A stretch of DNA of 64,000 nucleotides from Verrucomicrobiaceae bacterium (GCA_016795365.1 JAEUHN010000005.1:124001-188000), one strand, 5' to 3'; positions 54,101 to 63,229 are shown, counted from the first letter of the stretch. Made by a program: numbers and translations. The notes: generated by a model from the sequence alone, not told the origin.

Positions 54101-57100
54101 AGCAAGCTCATCGTGAAAGCTAGCACTGGCTATCTGTCCGTCTCCACGGACGATGGACAAACCTGGACTCAGCTCACCAGCGCGGGATCCAGGGACTGGC
54201 AGCAGGTGGTCATCTCTGCCAACGGCCAGCGTATCGCTGCGGCGGAAGGCAATGGCTACATCCACACTTCCACCAATGGGGGAAGCTCCTGGACCCAGCA
54301 GACCGGCTCAGGCCCCACCTACTACTGGCTCAGTCTCGTCGCCTCGGATGACGGCATGAGACTCGCCGCCGGTCGCTTTAGTAGCTCCAGCCAGAACCAA
54401 CTTCTGCTGACCTCCACCGATGGCGGTGTCACCTGGACGGAGCAGCCCAACTCCGGCGTCCGCGACTGGAGAAGGCTGGCCTGCTCGGCCGATGGCTTGA
54501 AGCTGGTCACTGCCGGCTACAGTCCTATCAGCCGCGTCTTTACCTCGAGCGATGGCGGTGCCAACTGGACGGAGCGCACCAGCAGCAGCAACACCGTGAA
54601 CTGGACTGGCGTCGCCTCCTCGTCCGATGGTATGAGGCTCTTCGCTCTCGGCTCTCAGTTGCTTGAGACCTCCAGCGATGGCGGTGCCACCTGGACGACG
54701 AAATCCCTGAACACGGCCCCCTTGAATATCTTTTCGGCGAACTCAATCGCTGCTTCCTCGGATGGCTCCCGCCTGGCCATCGCGGATTACTTCCCGATGA
54801 CCGGCAAGATCTGGACCTCGGTGGGCGCCAGCTCAACCACGCCTACGCTGACCTACACCGCACCGAGCGTGCCCGCGGATGCCAGCCCGCTGACCAGCTT
54901 CACCTTCCAGGTGGAAGACGACGGCAGCACCGCCAATGGCGGCCAAGTGCTGGACCTGTCGCCGAACACGATCAGCATCAACGTGCTGAACCTCAACGCG
55001 GCACCGACGGACATCACGCTGACGCCTTCAAGCATCGCCGAGAACAACGCCGCAAATGCCACCGTGGGCACCCTGGCCGCCGTGGATGCAGATGCAGGCC
55101 AGACTCACACCTTTACCAAGGTCACCGGCACCGGAGACACCGACAACGCTAGCTTCAGCATCAGCGGCACGGACTTGATCCTGATCCCGAGTGCGAACTT
55201 CGAGGTGAAGAGCAGCTACAGCGTCCGCGTGCAGGCGGATGATGGCAATGGTGGCACCTTTGCGAAGGCGCTGACGGTGACGATCACGGACGTGAATGAA
55301 GCGCCCTCGATTGTGAACTTCGGCAGCTTGCCCACCTTCCCGCTGGACTGGGCCGAGGCCGCTCCCGGCAGCCTGACTTATGCGGCCTCTGATCCTGATG
55401 CGGGCCAGACCTTGACTTACTCCAAGTCGGGCGCGGATGAGGCGCTGTTCGATCTCACGCCAGCCGGTGTGCTCACCTTCGTCACTCCGCGAGACTTTGA
55501 GAACCCGACGGATGCGAACACCGACGGCGTGTATGAAGTCACCATCACGGTCACAGACAATGGAGCCGTGCCCCTGAGCGACTCGCAAGCGCTGGTCATC
55601 ACCGTGACCAACCGGAACGAGCCGCCCACCTTCACCGGTGGCAGCAGCCCGGTGCATACGGTAGATAGCGGTGCCAAGACCGTGCCCGGCTGGGCCACGG
55701 CGATGGATGACGGCGACAGCACTGTCACTCAGGCCTTGAGCTTCACCGTGGTGCAGAGCGGTGGTGCCGCCATCTTCAGCACCCCGCCCACCATCGCTGC
55801 CGACGGCACGCTGAGCTACACGCTGAACGGCTCCATAGGCACGGCGACTCTGTATGCCTACTTGACGGATGACAACGCGATCACCCCTCACGCGGCGCTG
55901 AATTCCTTTCCGAGTTACTTCTTCTCCATCACCAATCAGACCCTGCCGGACTACCAGGTGACCTATTCGGGCGGTGCCCTGACGGTGACGGATCTCTCCG
56001 GGATCAGCGGCACTGTGCTCTACCTGTATGAGAAAACGGGTGAGGCTGGCCGCGTGCGTTTCTATGATGCCGGTCGCACCTTCAGCGTCAATGGCGGGCT
56101 GAAGTCCACCACGGAGACGAGCGTCTCCTTCCTCATGGCGGACCTCACCAGCAGTGTGACCATCAATGCGGGGGCGGGAAACAACACCATCCGTGTGGAG
56201 ACGAATATTCCCGGCAATGTCCTGACTCTGCCCAGCCTCACGATCAATGGTGGAGCGGGCAATGATACTGTCCAGATCCGTAACAGCATCACCTTCCTGG
56301 CGGGGGCCAGCCTGGATGTGGACCTGCAAAACGATGCTGGTGGCGCAGGCTTGGACACTGTCACCATCTCTAACAATGTGCTTATGCCGCTGCTCGGCAC
56401 AGGCTCTGCCACGATCAAATGCAGCGGCCCGATCTCGCTTGGCAGTTCCACCCAATTGACCACGGTGAATGGCAATCTCACGCTCGAGGCCAATCAACAG
56501 GCTGTTCCCAGCGTGAGCAGTTTCTCCGGGATCACGCTCGGTGGTAGTGCTCTAGTGCAGGCCAGTGGCACCGGACAGGTGACGGTGAAGGGCCGCACCG
56601 GCGATACCTCTGGCCAGCATGGGGTGGTAATGGCGGGTGGGGCTTCCATCATGGGCGGCACCACGGGCACCCTGAACGTCAGTGCGGTTTCGAATGCCGC
56701 CACTGCCGGGGGCTCTGGCCATGGTCTGATGATGTTTGCACCGGCTGCCATGATCAGCACGACAGGGGCGAATGTCGTCGTGGAGGGCACGGCAGCGGTC
56801 TCTGGTAGTGGCGTTTTTGTGGATGGCGGCGTGATCTCCGCAGGCGGAGCGGGCACGGTGAGCGTCACCGGCACGGGTGGCGTCGGGGGCGCTTTTAGCA
56901 GTTATGGCGTGTTGGTGAGGAGATCATCCGGCACGCAGAATGGGTCCATCCTCTCCAGTGGTGGAAACGTCACGGTTGTAGGCAATGGCGGTTCGGGGAC
57001 GAACGGCGGCAATTATGGGGTATTGATCCAGGGGCCTGCGGACATCAGGCCGGGCACGAATGGCAATCTCAGCATCACTGGCACCTGCAGCGCCACGGCC

Positions 57101-60100
57101 ACAACAGGCAGTGGCAGCGCTGGTGTGTTCACGACTAACACTGGAGTAACGGTGGGCGTCAGCGGGACCGGCACCCTGGTGGTGAACGGCACTGGTGGCA
57201 ATGTCAGCGGCGGGTTCAATTCCGGCGTGGTGCTGAGTAGTGGCACGTCAGTCACGCTCGGCTCTGGAAACGTGACCATCATGGGCACAGCTGGACCCGG
57301 CGGCGGCAGTAACAATCAGGGTGTCTCTATTGTGGTCCCGCTGACTAGCTCGGGAGGCAATCTCAGCATCACGGGCACGGGCAAGGGAGTCGCCACCACC
57401 AATGGCAATCACGGTGTCACCACCAATGTGCTCAGCACCACTGGCACGGGCACCATCACCGTGCAGGGCATGGCGGCCACCACCGCAGGCGGCTATGGAT
57501 TCCAGCCCTCGGGAGCGATCACCACCGCTGGCGGCAGCATTTCCCTCACTGGAGTTGGAGGTGGGGCTGGCACAGACGGCACCGGCCGTGGCGTCCTGAT
57601 CAACAACGTCGCCGTCTCCGGCCCGGCAGCAGGCTCCACCCTCACCCTGCATGGCACGGGCAGCACCCTCACAGGAGCAGGCAACTTCGCCGTCGGTGTG
57701 GAACTCGCCGGTTCTGGTGCCCAGGTCAGCACCACAGGTGGCGACATCGTCGTCACCGGAATCGGTGGAGCTGACAGCTCTCTATATTCCATGGGAATCG
57801 TGCTCAATGGCGGATCAGTGGCAGCGGGAGGCGCAGGCAAAATCAATCTTATCGGCTCGGGCGGGGCCAATCTGGGGGTCACGCATGGCGTCTGGCTCAT
57901 TGGCGGTTCCGTCAGCACCAACAATGGCGATATCACGCTCACTGGCACCGCAGGTGGTCAGCCAGCCTCACCGCCCAACTATGGCATTTCGAGCGCCGTC
58001 AACGTCATCGCGGGTGGCACAGGCACCATCACCCTGGTGGCCGACAGCATGAATCTCAGCGGAGCCTTCCAGGCCGTGGGCGACACCATCACCGCACGCC
58101 CGCGCACGGCTGCCACCCCGATCCTCATCGGAGGCGCTGACGTGCTCACCGGGTCGCTCGCTCTGGGCCTCTCGGACGGCGAACTCGACCGCTTCGACTG
58201 CGCCACGGTGACCATCGGCGAGTCCACCAGCGGCCCCATTGCCGTCAGTGCCGACATCAGCCCTGCCACCTACAAGACCTTCGTCCTGAAAAACAACACT
58301 GACTTTACTAACACGGGCAGGTTCTTCTCCGATGTCGGGGCTACGGCCAGTGTGTTCGAGAAGATCAGTGTCGAAGGCACCGTCACGCTTAACACCAATG
58401 CCAATGTCTTCTTCTCCTCCACCGGCGGCTACGTTCCGGCGCTGGGCGACAGCTTCAAGATCATCGACAATGACGGGTCCGATGCGGTCTCAGGGACCTT
58501 CACTGGCAAGGCCGAGGGCGCGGTGCTCGCGAACTTCGCAGGCTCCAGCTTGAACGCCCGCATCACCTACCTTGGCGGCGATGGCAATGATGTCGTCGTT
58601 ACTGTGCAGAACATTGCTCCAGTGATCACCAGCAATGGCGGTGGCACCACGGCTTCAATCACCGTTGCCGAGAACACCACTGCCGTGACCACCGTCACCT
58701 ACACTGATCCCGACGTGCCGCAGACCAAGACCTACAGCCTGTCCGGCACCGACGCGGCGCTCTTCAGTATTACCTCGGGCGGAGTCCTTACCTTTATCGC
58801 CCCGCCTGACTTCGAAGGTGCACACGGCAATACTTATGCTGTCACGGTGACCGTCACCGACGACGGCTCGCCGATCCTCAGTGATTCGCAGGACCTCACC
58901 ATCACGGTGACGAATGCGAACGAGGTGCCGAGCTTCACCAAGGGCGGGGATCAAGTGCATCCGTATCAGACCAGCGGTGCGCAGAGCGTCACAGCCTGGG
59001 CCACAGGCATGGATGACGGGGACAGCACCGTGGTGCAGGCGCTTACCTTCAACGTGTCGAACAACAACAATGCCTTGTTCACCACGCAGCCAGCGCTGGA
59101 CGCCAGCACCGGCACGCTGACCTACACCCTCAACGGCACCAGTGGCATCGCGACCGTCAGTGTTTCCCTCACCGATGACAACACGATCAATGGCAACCTC
59201 GCACGGACCAGCGCCGTGCAGACCTTCACCATCACGGTGGAGATGCCGGACTACCTGGTGACCACGAACGCTACCACTGTCACGGTGACGAACCTCAGCA
59301 ACACCAGCGATACGCTGAGCTTCACCGACGGTGGTGCTTTTGCGACGTTTGCCGCTGCGGGTCGCACCTTCAGCTTGAACGGTGCCCTGACTCAATCGGG
59401 CAGTCTCGATCTCACCTATGCCAGCCTTCCTGGCATCACCACGATCATCATTGATGGTGCCGGAGGCAGTGACACGATCAACATTGGTGACTTCTCGGCT
59501 CGGAGCGGATTCCCAGGCCTCACCATCCATGGTGGCACCGGCGACGACACGGTGAATTTCAATGGCGACATCACATTTGCGACGGATGCGAGTCTGGATG
59601 CTGACTTGCAGAACGATGACCCGGCGCCCGGCATCGACACGGTGAACGTGGCGACAAACGCCAACATCCTGACCAGCGGCACCGGCACGATCACGGTGAA
59701 GGTGAGCAAAAGCTTCGCTATGGCCAGCGGCTCCAGCTTTGAGACCGTCAACGGCGGCATCACCGTGGAGGCCAATCAACAGGCCACGCCTGCTTCTGGA
59801 ACTTTTATCGGTGTGTTGGTCAGCAATGCACAGGTCAAATCCACCGGATCGGGAACGGTTTCAGTGCTCGGAAAGGGCGGTGACTCAGGCACCAATCAAT
59901 ATGGCGTAAGCGTGGCCGCTGCTGGCAGCATTACGGGTGGCACATCTGGAACAACGACCGTTGTGGGTCGCGCCGGAGCCTCAACTGGGGCTTTCGCAAA
60001 AGGTGTTCTGATTGATGGCTCCGGTTCGAAGATCACTGCGAACGGCGCAGACATTGCTGTGCAGGGTTTTGGAGGCACATCTTCCACCGGGTCCAACAGC

Positions 60101-63100
60101 AAAGGGGTGCACTTGATCAATGCTGGGTCGATCGTCGCTGTATCGACAGGCACGATTACAGTCTCGGGCACGGCTGGCACTGGCACAAATCAATGCACTG
60201 GGGTGGAGCTGCTGTCAGGAACCCTGATCGCTTCAGCGGGAGGCCAGGTGCAAGTGAGCGGGCAGGGCGGCGGAACCGGTGCTGCCACCACCAGTCGGGG
60301 CGTCGTGGTTAGCGGAACGATCAGTGCGGCGGGAACTGGAGCGGTGGAAGTGACTGGCACGGGCGGTGTCGGCACGGGTGGCAACAATAACGGCATTTTG
60401 CTGGAGCAAAACAATGCCAACGGCACCATCCAGGAGATCAAGTCCGCTAACGGAAACGTGACAGTGACGGGAACTCCAGGAAGTGGAGCCAACTCGGAAG
60501 CTATCAAACTAAATTCCGTTGCCCTTGCCCCCGCCAGCGTCATGACCGCATCCCCTGGCGTGCTGACTCTGATCGGTGACAGCATCAATCTGGTCAGTTC
60601 GTCCGCGATCTCCAATACCGGAGGCACGGTGAAGTTGCTGCAAAAAACGGCTGGCACGGTCATCGCCCTCGGTGGTGCTGACAGCTCAGGCACACTCGGC
60701 CTGACCGATGCGGAACTCGACTGCGTTACCGCTGACATCCTCATCGTTGGTGACAGCAACAGCGGCAACCTCGTGGTGCAATCCGCCGTCTCTCCAGCAG
60801 GTGCCGCAGCCATGAATCTGATTAGCGGTGGCACGATCAGTGACACGAACACAAGTGGCACCGACATCACCATTGCCAGCCTGACCACGACGGGGAATCT
60901 GGTATCGGTGGGCAGCACGCCGGGGATTTTCACCGTGACTGGCAACCATGCCTTTGCCGCGAGCAGCTACTTCTCCATCACCCTCGGCGGCACCACACCC
61001 GGCACTCAGCATGGGCAGTTGAGTGCCACCGGCAGTGTAAATCTCGGCGCGAGCACGACACTGGCTTTGGGTGCGAGCGGTGGGTTCACGCCGAGCATCG
61101 GCCAGGTCTTCACCATCATCTCACGCACGGGGGGCACGGGCACTTTCTTTGGTTTGGCCGAGGGGGCATCGGTTTCGTCGAACTTCCTCGGCTCCGGCCT
61201 GCCCGCACGCATTTCGTATGTGGGCGGCGACGGTGATGATGTGATCATCCGCGTGGCCAACCCTGAGATGATTGTGACCGGCAAGAGCATTGAAATCGTG
61301 GATGGAGACACCACGCCTGTCGCAGCCGACAACACCGACTTTGGTGGTATCCTCGTGATTGGCAGCCCGGTGCCTCACGTCTTCCGCATCGCCAACACGG
61401 GCACCAGTGCGCTGTCATTGACGGGCACGCCGAAGATCGTGCTCAGTGACACGGTGAACTTCTCGGTGGGGCTGGACCCGGTATCGCCCGTGGCAGTGGC
61501 TGGAAACACGCTTTTCCAGATCATCTTCGATCCGGTGAGTGCGGGCGTGAAGACCTGCACGGTGAGCATTGCCAACGACGACTCCGATGAGAACCCCTAC
61601 AACTTCGTGATCACAGGGGAAGGCACCGTGCCAGAGCCCGTCGAGTTTACCGTGGGTGGAGTGCCTCGCAATGTGGTGACGAACGAAGTCGCCACCGATG
61701 CAGCAGGTTTGGGCGATGGCACCCAGTTCGACATCCTCGGTCGCGGCGGCTACCTGGCCAACAACGGCGTTCTCGGAGTGCCCGGCACCCTCAAGATTGG
61801 CGTGGGCGGTGTGACCGAAGTGCCGAACAACTTCCAGGGCTACTGGAAGAGCAACGGCAGCACCTTGAGCCGCTTGATTCGCTCGGGTGATGTGGCTCCG
61901 GGCACGGGTGGGGCGCTGTTCAATGCGATTCCCACCATCCCCGTTCCAGGGCTCAATCCAGACGGCGAAGTGACTCTCCTCACAGCGCTGCGAGTGGGCA
62001 CGGGCAGCCCGGCGGTCACGACCTCTGATGACCAGGGCATGTGGTCCGAAGTGGGCGGCAATGGGCTGCAACTGCTGATGCGTGAGAACGATGCAGTGCC
62101 CGGCATCGCTGGGGCCTTCGTCGCCAACTTTGGTTACGGCTGTTACGCCACCGCCACCACCGGCGCGGGCGCAGGAGAAGCCGCCTTCACGGTGAAGCTC
62201 AAGGGCAGCACCACCGACTCCGTCTTGCTGCGCATGAGCATCACCGGACCCGGCACCGCTGATGTGAGCGTGGTGGCACGTGAGAAGACCGCAGCCCCCG
62301 GCACGGCGGAGCAGTTTGGCGCGCTGCACAGCACCTTCACTAGCGCAGTGCGCATGGACCCTCAGGGCAATATTGTCTTCGGCGCCGTGACCCGTCCGAG
62401 CAACAAGACCGGCATCTGGTCCCAGGCACTCGGTGGAGCCCTGGCCAAGGTGTTTGTCGCCGGCGATGTGGCCCCCGACACCGGCGGCGCGACCTTCGCC
62501 GCCCTCGACATGCCCTCCATGGCCGCCGACGGGGCCTTCACCTTCCGTGGCGTGCTCAACCGCGATGGCGACAACACAGCGAACGACAAGAACGACGGCA
62601 TCTGGTTCCGCTCGGATACCGGATTCATCTTCCCGATCCTGCGCCGTGGCGACGCCACCGTCACCGGACTGCCTGTTGGCGGTAAAGTCGGCAACGTGTG
62701 GAATGGCTGGGTCAACCTCGGCGGCGAAGGAGCCTGGCGCGGCTGGGTGGACACCGCCGGCGACGGCATCAGCCCCTTCCCCGCCGACACCTATGGCATC
62801 TACACCAACATGGGTAGCGACATGGAATTGCTCATCAGCGTGGGCGATACAGCGCCAGGAGTCGCCGGAGCCACGTTCTCCTTCATGGACCATCCCGTCG
62901 TGGGCGGTGACAGCTCATTGGACGGCTACCTCGCCTTCCTCGGCAACATCACCGGCGGCGGCATCAACGGCAGCAACAACAAAGGCGTCTGGGCTTCTCA
63001 CAACGGCAATGCCCCCATCCTCGTCCTACGCACTGGCGACGAAATGCCCACCAGCCAAGGCAGCAAAGTCGTGTCCAACATCGACCTCCCCGGCTCCGGC

Positions 63101-63229
63101 ATGGACATCCGCCCCTGGCAGCAAAGCGTGATCGACAACCAAGGCCGCATCCTGCTGTTCATCACCTACACCGACGGCACCACCGCCCAGGTCGTCATCC
63201 CCGTCTTCAGCCCCAGCACCGCCGACTAA
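48125..63229 (+). CDS. Giant exported surface protein with tail-collar, Ig/cadherin and repetitive beta-rich modules
   Basis: The product is 5034 residues, read without interruption. Residues 1-36 are a long signal peptide (ending VAMAAG). Three phage-tail-collar-type domains follow at ~85-190, 228-326 and 368-481, each with FPCDG/LPCDG, LPDMRGR/VPDLRGR and PAHTHT-type motifs. Next are two Ig-like domains (~488-698), one FnIII (~700-791), the first large Gly/Thr-rich module (~800-1575), two IPT/TIG domains (~1577-1744), a cadherin-like domain (~1746-1848), an Asp-box block (~1928-2238), two more cadherin-like domains (~2291-2500), the second (~2615-3495) and third (~3709-4378) large modules with a cadherin-like domain between, a choice-of-anchor D/ASH-like domain (~4380-4500), and a C-terminal repeat region (~4515-5034). 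No PEP-CTERM or other anchor is visible at the end, so the release or anchoring route is unknown. Likely an adhesin or surface fibre. Confidence 0.88.
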   Translation: MKNSIVAPLRRFAASSPISIALAALLVLGGSVAMAAGLVTGSTGQVSPTAIPITKPATTMTWMIMVSGMMYPTGDVSAGGNGAMTEDAYIGEVRLFASADTYLTNNSSVWFPCDGRTMQITSYQALYSLLGTLFGGDGVTTFKLPDMRGRTPIGVGTGTGLTSRTVGQIGGGETVTPATANLPAHTHTIAGGNNTDSSGSGTGLNNMPPFIVLSPAIVGMGNDSTSIGTIRWFAFPDVLPWSPANRHLPGLPCDGAIKAISQHFALFSKIGSTFGGNGTTNFAVPDLRGRMAIGAGSGPGLTARPLGQSGGSETYTLTATDMPAHTHSYTGGTTGSAGGAGAAHNVMAPFLVLNTGLAVGGTYGESDYDPAIGEVRFFAKSSSLLAIDGDNTGYGWLPCDGTVQAYTNAVNGGNILIAYFSIVGSTWGGDGGTTVGVPDLRGRSTLSFGQGAGLTNRVLAAQFGSESLPALTSASLPAHTHTEPTVGTTVTSLNRVNATPSNATTVNWTLTFSAAVTGVTASNFSLSGTAATGASVGTPTIASGGGLTWNVPVTTGSTDGTLALSLANATGLTPALSTALPFATAGQDYTMDKTAPTIGIGSPSVGSVNAGQGSVTYTVTYADTNFNASTLANGNITLNATGGASGTVNVTGSGTTRTVTISSITGAGTLGISIASGTASDTAGNTAPAAGPSTTFTVIGVPGAPTIGTATAGNASASVAFTAPAITGGSAILDYTVTSNPGTITATGSNSPITVSGLTNGTAYTFTVTARNAIGPGAASAPSNSVTPAAPADIPITIGVGSTLTIDATGSAGAAETTVRLVDLGGGVFVLEITDPNRSIGAPPGGTQVNSKAVQIPIGLVGNLVINGTSSGDQFTLDLSMGTLPGQITVNGNLPTSSPGDSLRVIGAYDDITYGPNGVGSGNLDVDGTQVAFSGFEPLDFSGASIGNLTVTVDPTSTFAGDVITTIASVDAGVNTEITFADNAGVANGLESIKIGALTGTLTIEGDNADNDFFKLQGLGSAMVGHLSIDGKGGASDIVVINGTTVTMAGAGKNFTATADFIATGRVSVASPADNPGILECSGNIMLVADGDSTVTSPSLFGAGGVWSGVPITPVASAYLGTSVTGVAYSRGSILHRGVVRKTAGADATVTFKAKANVTFQNATPGAGTVTSTSNKLHTVLWSDSDNSGEGNIACGAISSITTNGGNVTMGGGTDPALNPARGLTGAVVGVVVSATSINTEGGNLSIRGLGGNVANGLGVAFTANNVLNPTATTSTGAGSITIVGTGGNTTSGVQIQGDTAGVTATTQLLTTTGAISITGTAGGGISSGVSMTSLTNVSSSGAGNITITGTGAGGGLGCLLAPASTRTATVSSTGGAITLIADTMNLDGGAGTESITTGSSTSGSVTLKPLTAGKQIALGSGVTDSGTQLAIDSSIELTNVTAGTVTIGDSASGPIFVSSVISPATFTTLGLASGISSTFQSTAGFIADVTSASNYEKIAVTGGIVITLNATFTASSAGGYVWNGTDAFTFINNDGSDAISGSTFTGPTLTNFLGSTLTATQSYTGGTGNDLVIGAAPPIVTNVFPPSGPTTGGTSITITGSNLLGATSVTVGGTPATNVLVVNSGSITCDTPAGSAGPANVLVTTQAGTSAPSSTFTYVAPPTITTVAPSSGTTAGGTVVMISGTGFTGASAVTFDGIAASSFTVTSDTQIMTTTPAHAAGAVNVVVTTLGGTNSANALYTYMVINTAPTISSNGGGATASIDVIENTTAVTTVIASDTDLPAQTITYSKSGTHAALFNLSSGGVLTFVTAPDFETNPGPFSVTVTATDNGSPNLSDSQDLTINVLNANETPPAGTDKAITMNEGTTYTFVPADFGFTDPLSSPADNFKTLHIASLPTAGSLLVGGVPAVVGDTVTPSTAQAGATLVERTSSVPSGDTPGFSTILSSGNGMKLIAKSNNGYMRFSSDGGASWVTRNTLFMSGEVWAMTRDGSKLIVKASTGYLSVSTDDGQTWTQLTSAGSRDWQQVVISANGQRIAAAEGNGYIHTSTNGGSSWTQQTGSGPTYYWLSLVASDDGMRLAAGRFSSSSQNQLLLTSTDGGVTWTEQPNSGVRDWRRLACSADGLKLVTAGYSPISRVFTSSDGGANWTERTSSSNTVNWTGVASSSDGMRLFALGSQLLETSSDGGATWTTKSLNTAPLNIFSANSIAASSDGSRLAIADYFPMTGKIWTSVGASSTTPTLTYTAPSVPADASPLTSFTFQVEDDGSTANGGQVLDLSPNTISINVLNLNAAPTDITLTPSSIAENNAANATVGTLAAVDADAGQTHTFTKVTGTGDTDNASFSISGTDLILIPSANFEVKSSYSVRVQADDGNGGTFAKALTVTITDVNEAPSIVNFGSLPTFPLDWAEAAPGSLTYAASDPDAGQTLTYSKSGADEALFDLTPAGVLTFVTPRDFENPTDANTDGVYEVTITVTDNGAVPLSDSQALVITVTNRNEPPTFTGGSSPVHTVDSGAKTVPGWATAMDDGDSTVTQALSFTVVQSGGAAIFSTPPTIAADGTLSYTLNGSIGTATLYAYLTDDNAITPHAALNSFPSYFFSITNQTLPDYQVTYSGGALTVTDLSGISGTVLYLYEKTGEAGRVRFYDAGRTFSVNGGLKSTTETSVSFLMADLTSSVTINAGAGNNTIRVETNIPGNVLTLPSLTINGGAGNDTVQIRNSITFLAGASLDVDLQNDAGGAGLDTVTISNNVLMPLLGTGSATIKCSGPISLGSSTQLTTVNGNLTLEANQQAVPSVSSFSGITLGGSALVQASGTGQVTVKGRTGDTSGQHGVVMAGGASIMGGTTGTLNVSAVSNAATAGGSGHGLMMFAPAAMISTTGANVVVEGTAAVSGSGVFVDGGVISAGGAGTVSVTGTGGVGGAFSSYGVLVRRSSGTQNGSILSSGGNVTVVGNGGSGTNGGNYGVLIQGPADIRPGTNGNLSITGTCSATATTGSGSAGVFTTNTGVTVGVSGTGTLVVNGTGGNVSGGFNSGVVLSSGTSVTLGSGNVTIMGTAGPGGGSNNQGVSIVVPLTSSGGNLSITGTGKGVATTNGNHGVTTNVLSTTGTGTITVQGMAATTAGGYGFQPSGAITTAGGSISLTGVGGGAGTDGTGRGVLINNVAVSGPAAGSTLTLHGTGSTLTGAGNFAVGVELAGSGAQVSTTGGDIVVTGIGGADSSLYSMGIVLNGGSVAAGGAGKINLIGSGGANLGVTHGVWLIGGSVSTNNGDITLTGTAGGQPASPPNYGISSAVNVIAGGTGTITLVADSMNLSGAFQAVGDTITARPRTAATPILIGGADVLTGSLALGLSDGELDRFDCATVTIGESTSGPIAVSADISPATYKTFVLKNNTDFTNTGRFFSDVGATASVFEKISVEGTVTLNTNANVFFSSTGGYVPALGDSFKIIDNDGSDAVSGTFTGKAEGAVLANFAGSSLNARITYLGGDGNDVVVTVQNIAPVITSNGGGTTASITVAENTTAVTTVTYTDPDVPQTKTYSLSGTDAALFSITSGGVLTFIAPPDFEGAHGNTYAVTVTVTDDGSPILSDSQDLTITVTNANEVPSFTKGGDQVHPYQTSGAQSVTAWATGMDDGDSTVVQALTFNVSNNNNALFTTQPALDASTGTLTYTLNGTSGIATVSVSLTDDNTINGNLARTSAVQTFTITVEMPDYLVTTNATTVTVTNLSNTSDTLSFTDGGAFATFAAAGRTFSLNGALTQSGSLDLTYASLPGITTIIIDGAGGSDTINIGDFSARSGFPGLTIHGGTGDDTVNFNGDITFATDASLDADLQNDDPAPGIDTVNVATNANILTSGTGTITVKVSKSFAMASGSSFETVNGGITVEANQQATPASGTFIGVLVSNAQVKSTGSGTVSVLGKGGDSGTNQYGVSVAAAGSITGGTSGTTTVVGRAGASTGAFAKGVLIDGSGSKITANGADIAVQGFGGTSSTGSNSKGVHLINAGSIVAVSTGTITVSGTAGTGTNQCTGVELLSGTLIASAGGQVQVSGQGGGTGAATTSRGVVVSGTISAAGTGAVEVTGTGGVGTGGNNNGILLEQNNANGTIQEIKSANGNVTVTGTPGSGANSEAIKLNSVALAPASVMTASPGVLTLIGDSINLVSSSAISNTGGTVKLLQKTAGTVIALGGADSSGTLGLTDAELDCVTADILIVGDSNSGNLVVQSAVSPAGAAAMNLISGGTISDTNTSGTDITIASLTTTGNLVSVGSTPGIFTVTGNHAFAASSYFSITLGGTTPGTQHGQLSATGSVNLGASTTLALGASGGFTPSIGQVFTIISRTGGTGTFFGLAEGASVSSNFLGSGLPARISYVGGDGDDVIIRVANPEMIVTGKSIEIVDGDTTPVAADNTDFGGILVIGSPVPHVFRIANTGTSALSLTGTPKIVLSDTVNFSVGLDPVSPVAVAGNTLFQIIFDPVSAGVKTCTVSIANDDSDENPYNFVITGEGTVPEPVEFTVGGVPRNVVTNEVATDAAGLGDGTQFDILGRGGYLANNGVLGVPGTLKIGVGGVTEVPNNFQGYWKSNGSTLSRLIRSGDVAPGTGGALFNAIPTIPVPGLNPDGEVTLLTALRVGTGSPAVTTSDDQGMWSEVGGNGLQLLMRENDAVPGIAGAFVANFGYGCYATATTGAGAGEAAFTVKLKGSTTDSVLLRMSITGPGTADVSVVAREKTAAPGTAEQFGALHSTFTSAVRMDPQGNIVFGAVTRPSNKTGIWSQALGGALAKVFVAGDVAPDTGGATFAALDMPSMAADGAFTFRGVLNRDGDNTANDKNDGIWFRSDTGFIFPILRRGDATVTGLPVGGKVGNVWNGWVNLGGEGAWRGWVDTAGDGISPFPADTYGIYTNMGSDMELLISVGDTAPGVAGATFSFMDHPVVGGDSSLDGYLAFLGNITGGGINGSNNKGVWASHNGNAPILVLRTGDEMPTSQGSKVVSNIDLPGSGMDIRPWQQSVIDNQGRILLFITYTDGTTAQVVIPVFSPSTAD
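53905..54840 (+). other. Asp-box (BNR-like) block inserted within a cadherin-like domain of the giant protein
   Basis: Six Asp-box motifs occur: SSDGGASW, STDDGQTW, STNGGSSW, STDGGVTW, SSDGGANW and SSDGGATW, as in sialidase-type beta-propellers. The block is about 312 codons. The flanks (PSTAQAGATL before, TLTYTAPSVPADASPLTSF after) look like two halves of one domain. Confidence 0.65.
55970..58610 (+). repeat. Large repetitive module 2 of the giant protein
   Basis: A Gly/Thr/Val-rich segment built of short 'VTGTGG'-like strands, probably a beta-helix. It starts with LPDYQVTYSGGALTVTDLSG, contains LEANQQAVPSV, and ends with GYVPALGDSFKIIDNDGSD then YLGGDGNDVVVTV. It is paralogous to the segment at 59250-61260 and, more distantly, to the one at 50520-52850. 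A cadherin-like and an MDDGDSTV-type domain precede it. Confidence 0.7.
59250..61260 (+). repeat. Large repetitive module 3 of the giant protein
   Basis: This segment matches module 2 part by part: MPDYLVTTNATTVTVTNLSN at the start, AGRTFSLNG, DASLDADLQNDDPAPGIDTV against SLDVDLQNDAGGAGLDTV, VEANQQATPAS, and YVGGDGDDVIIRV at the end. It is about 600 bases shorter than module 2, mostly in the middle. The upstream domain containing MDDGDSTV is duplicated as well. Confidence 0.7.

Noticed and set aside
55028-56497. Long minus-strand frames under the giant surface-protein gene
   Set aside because: They follow the repeat composition of the + gene and show no start signal or family.
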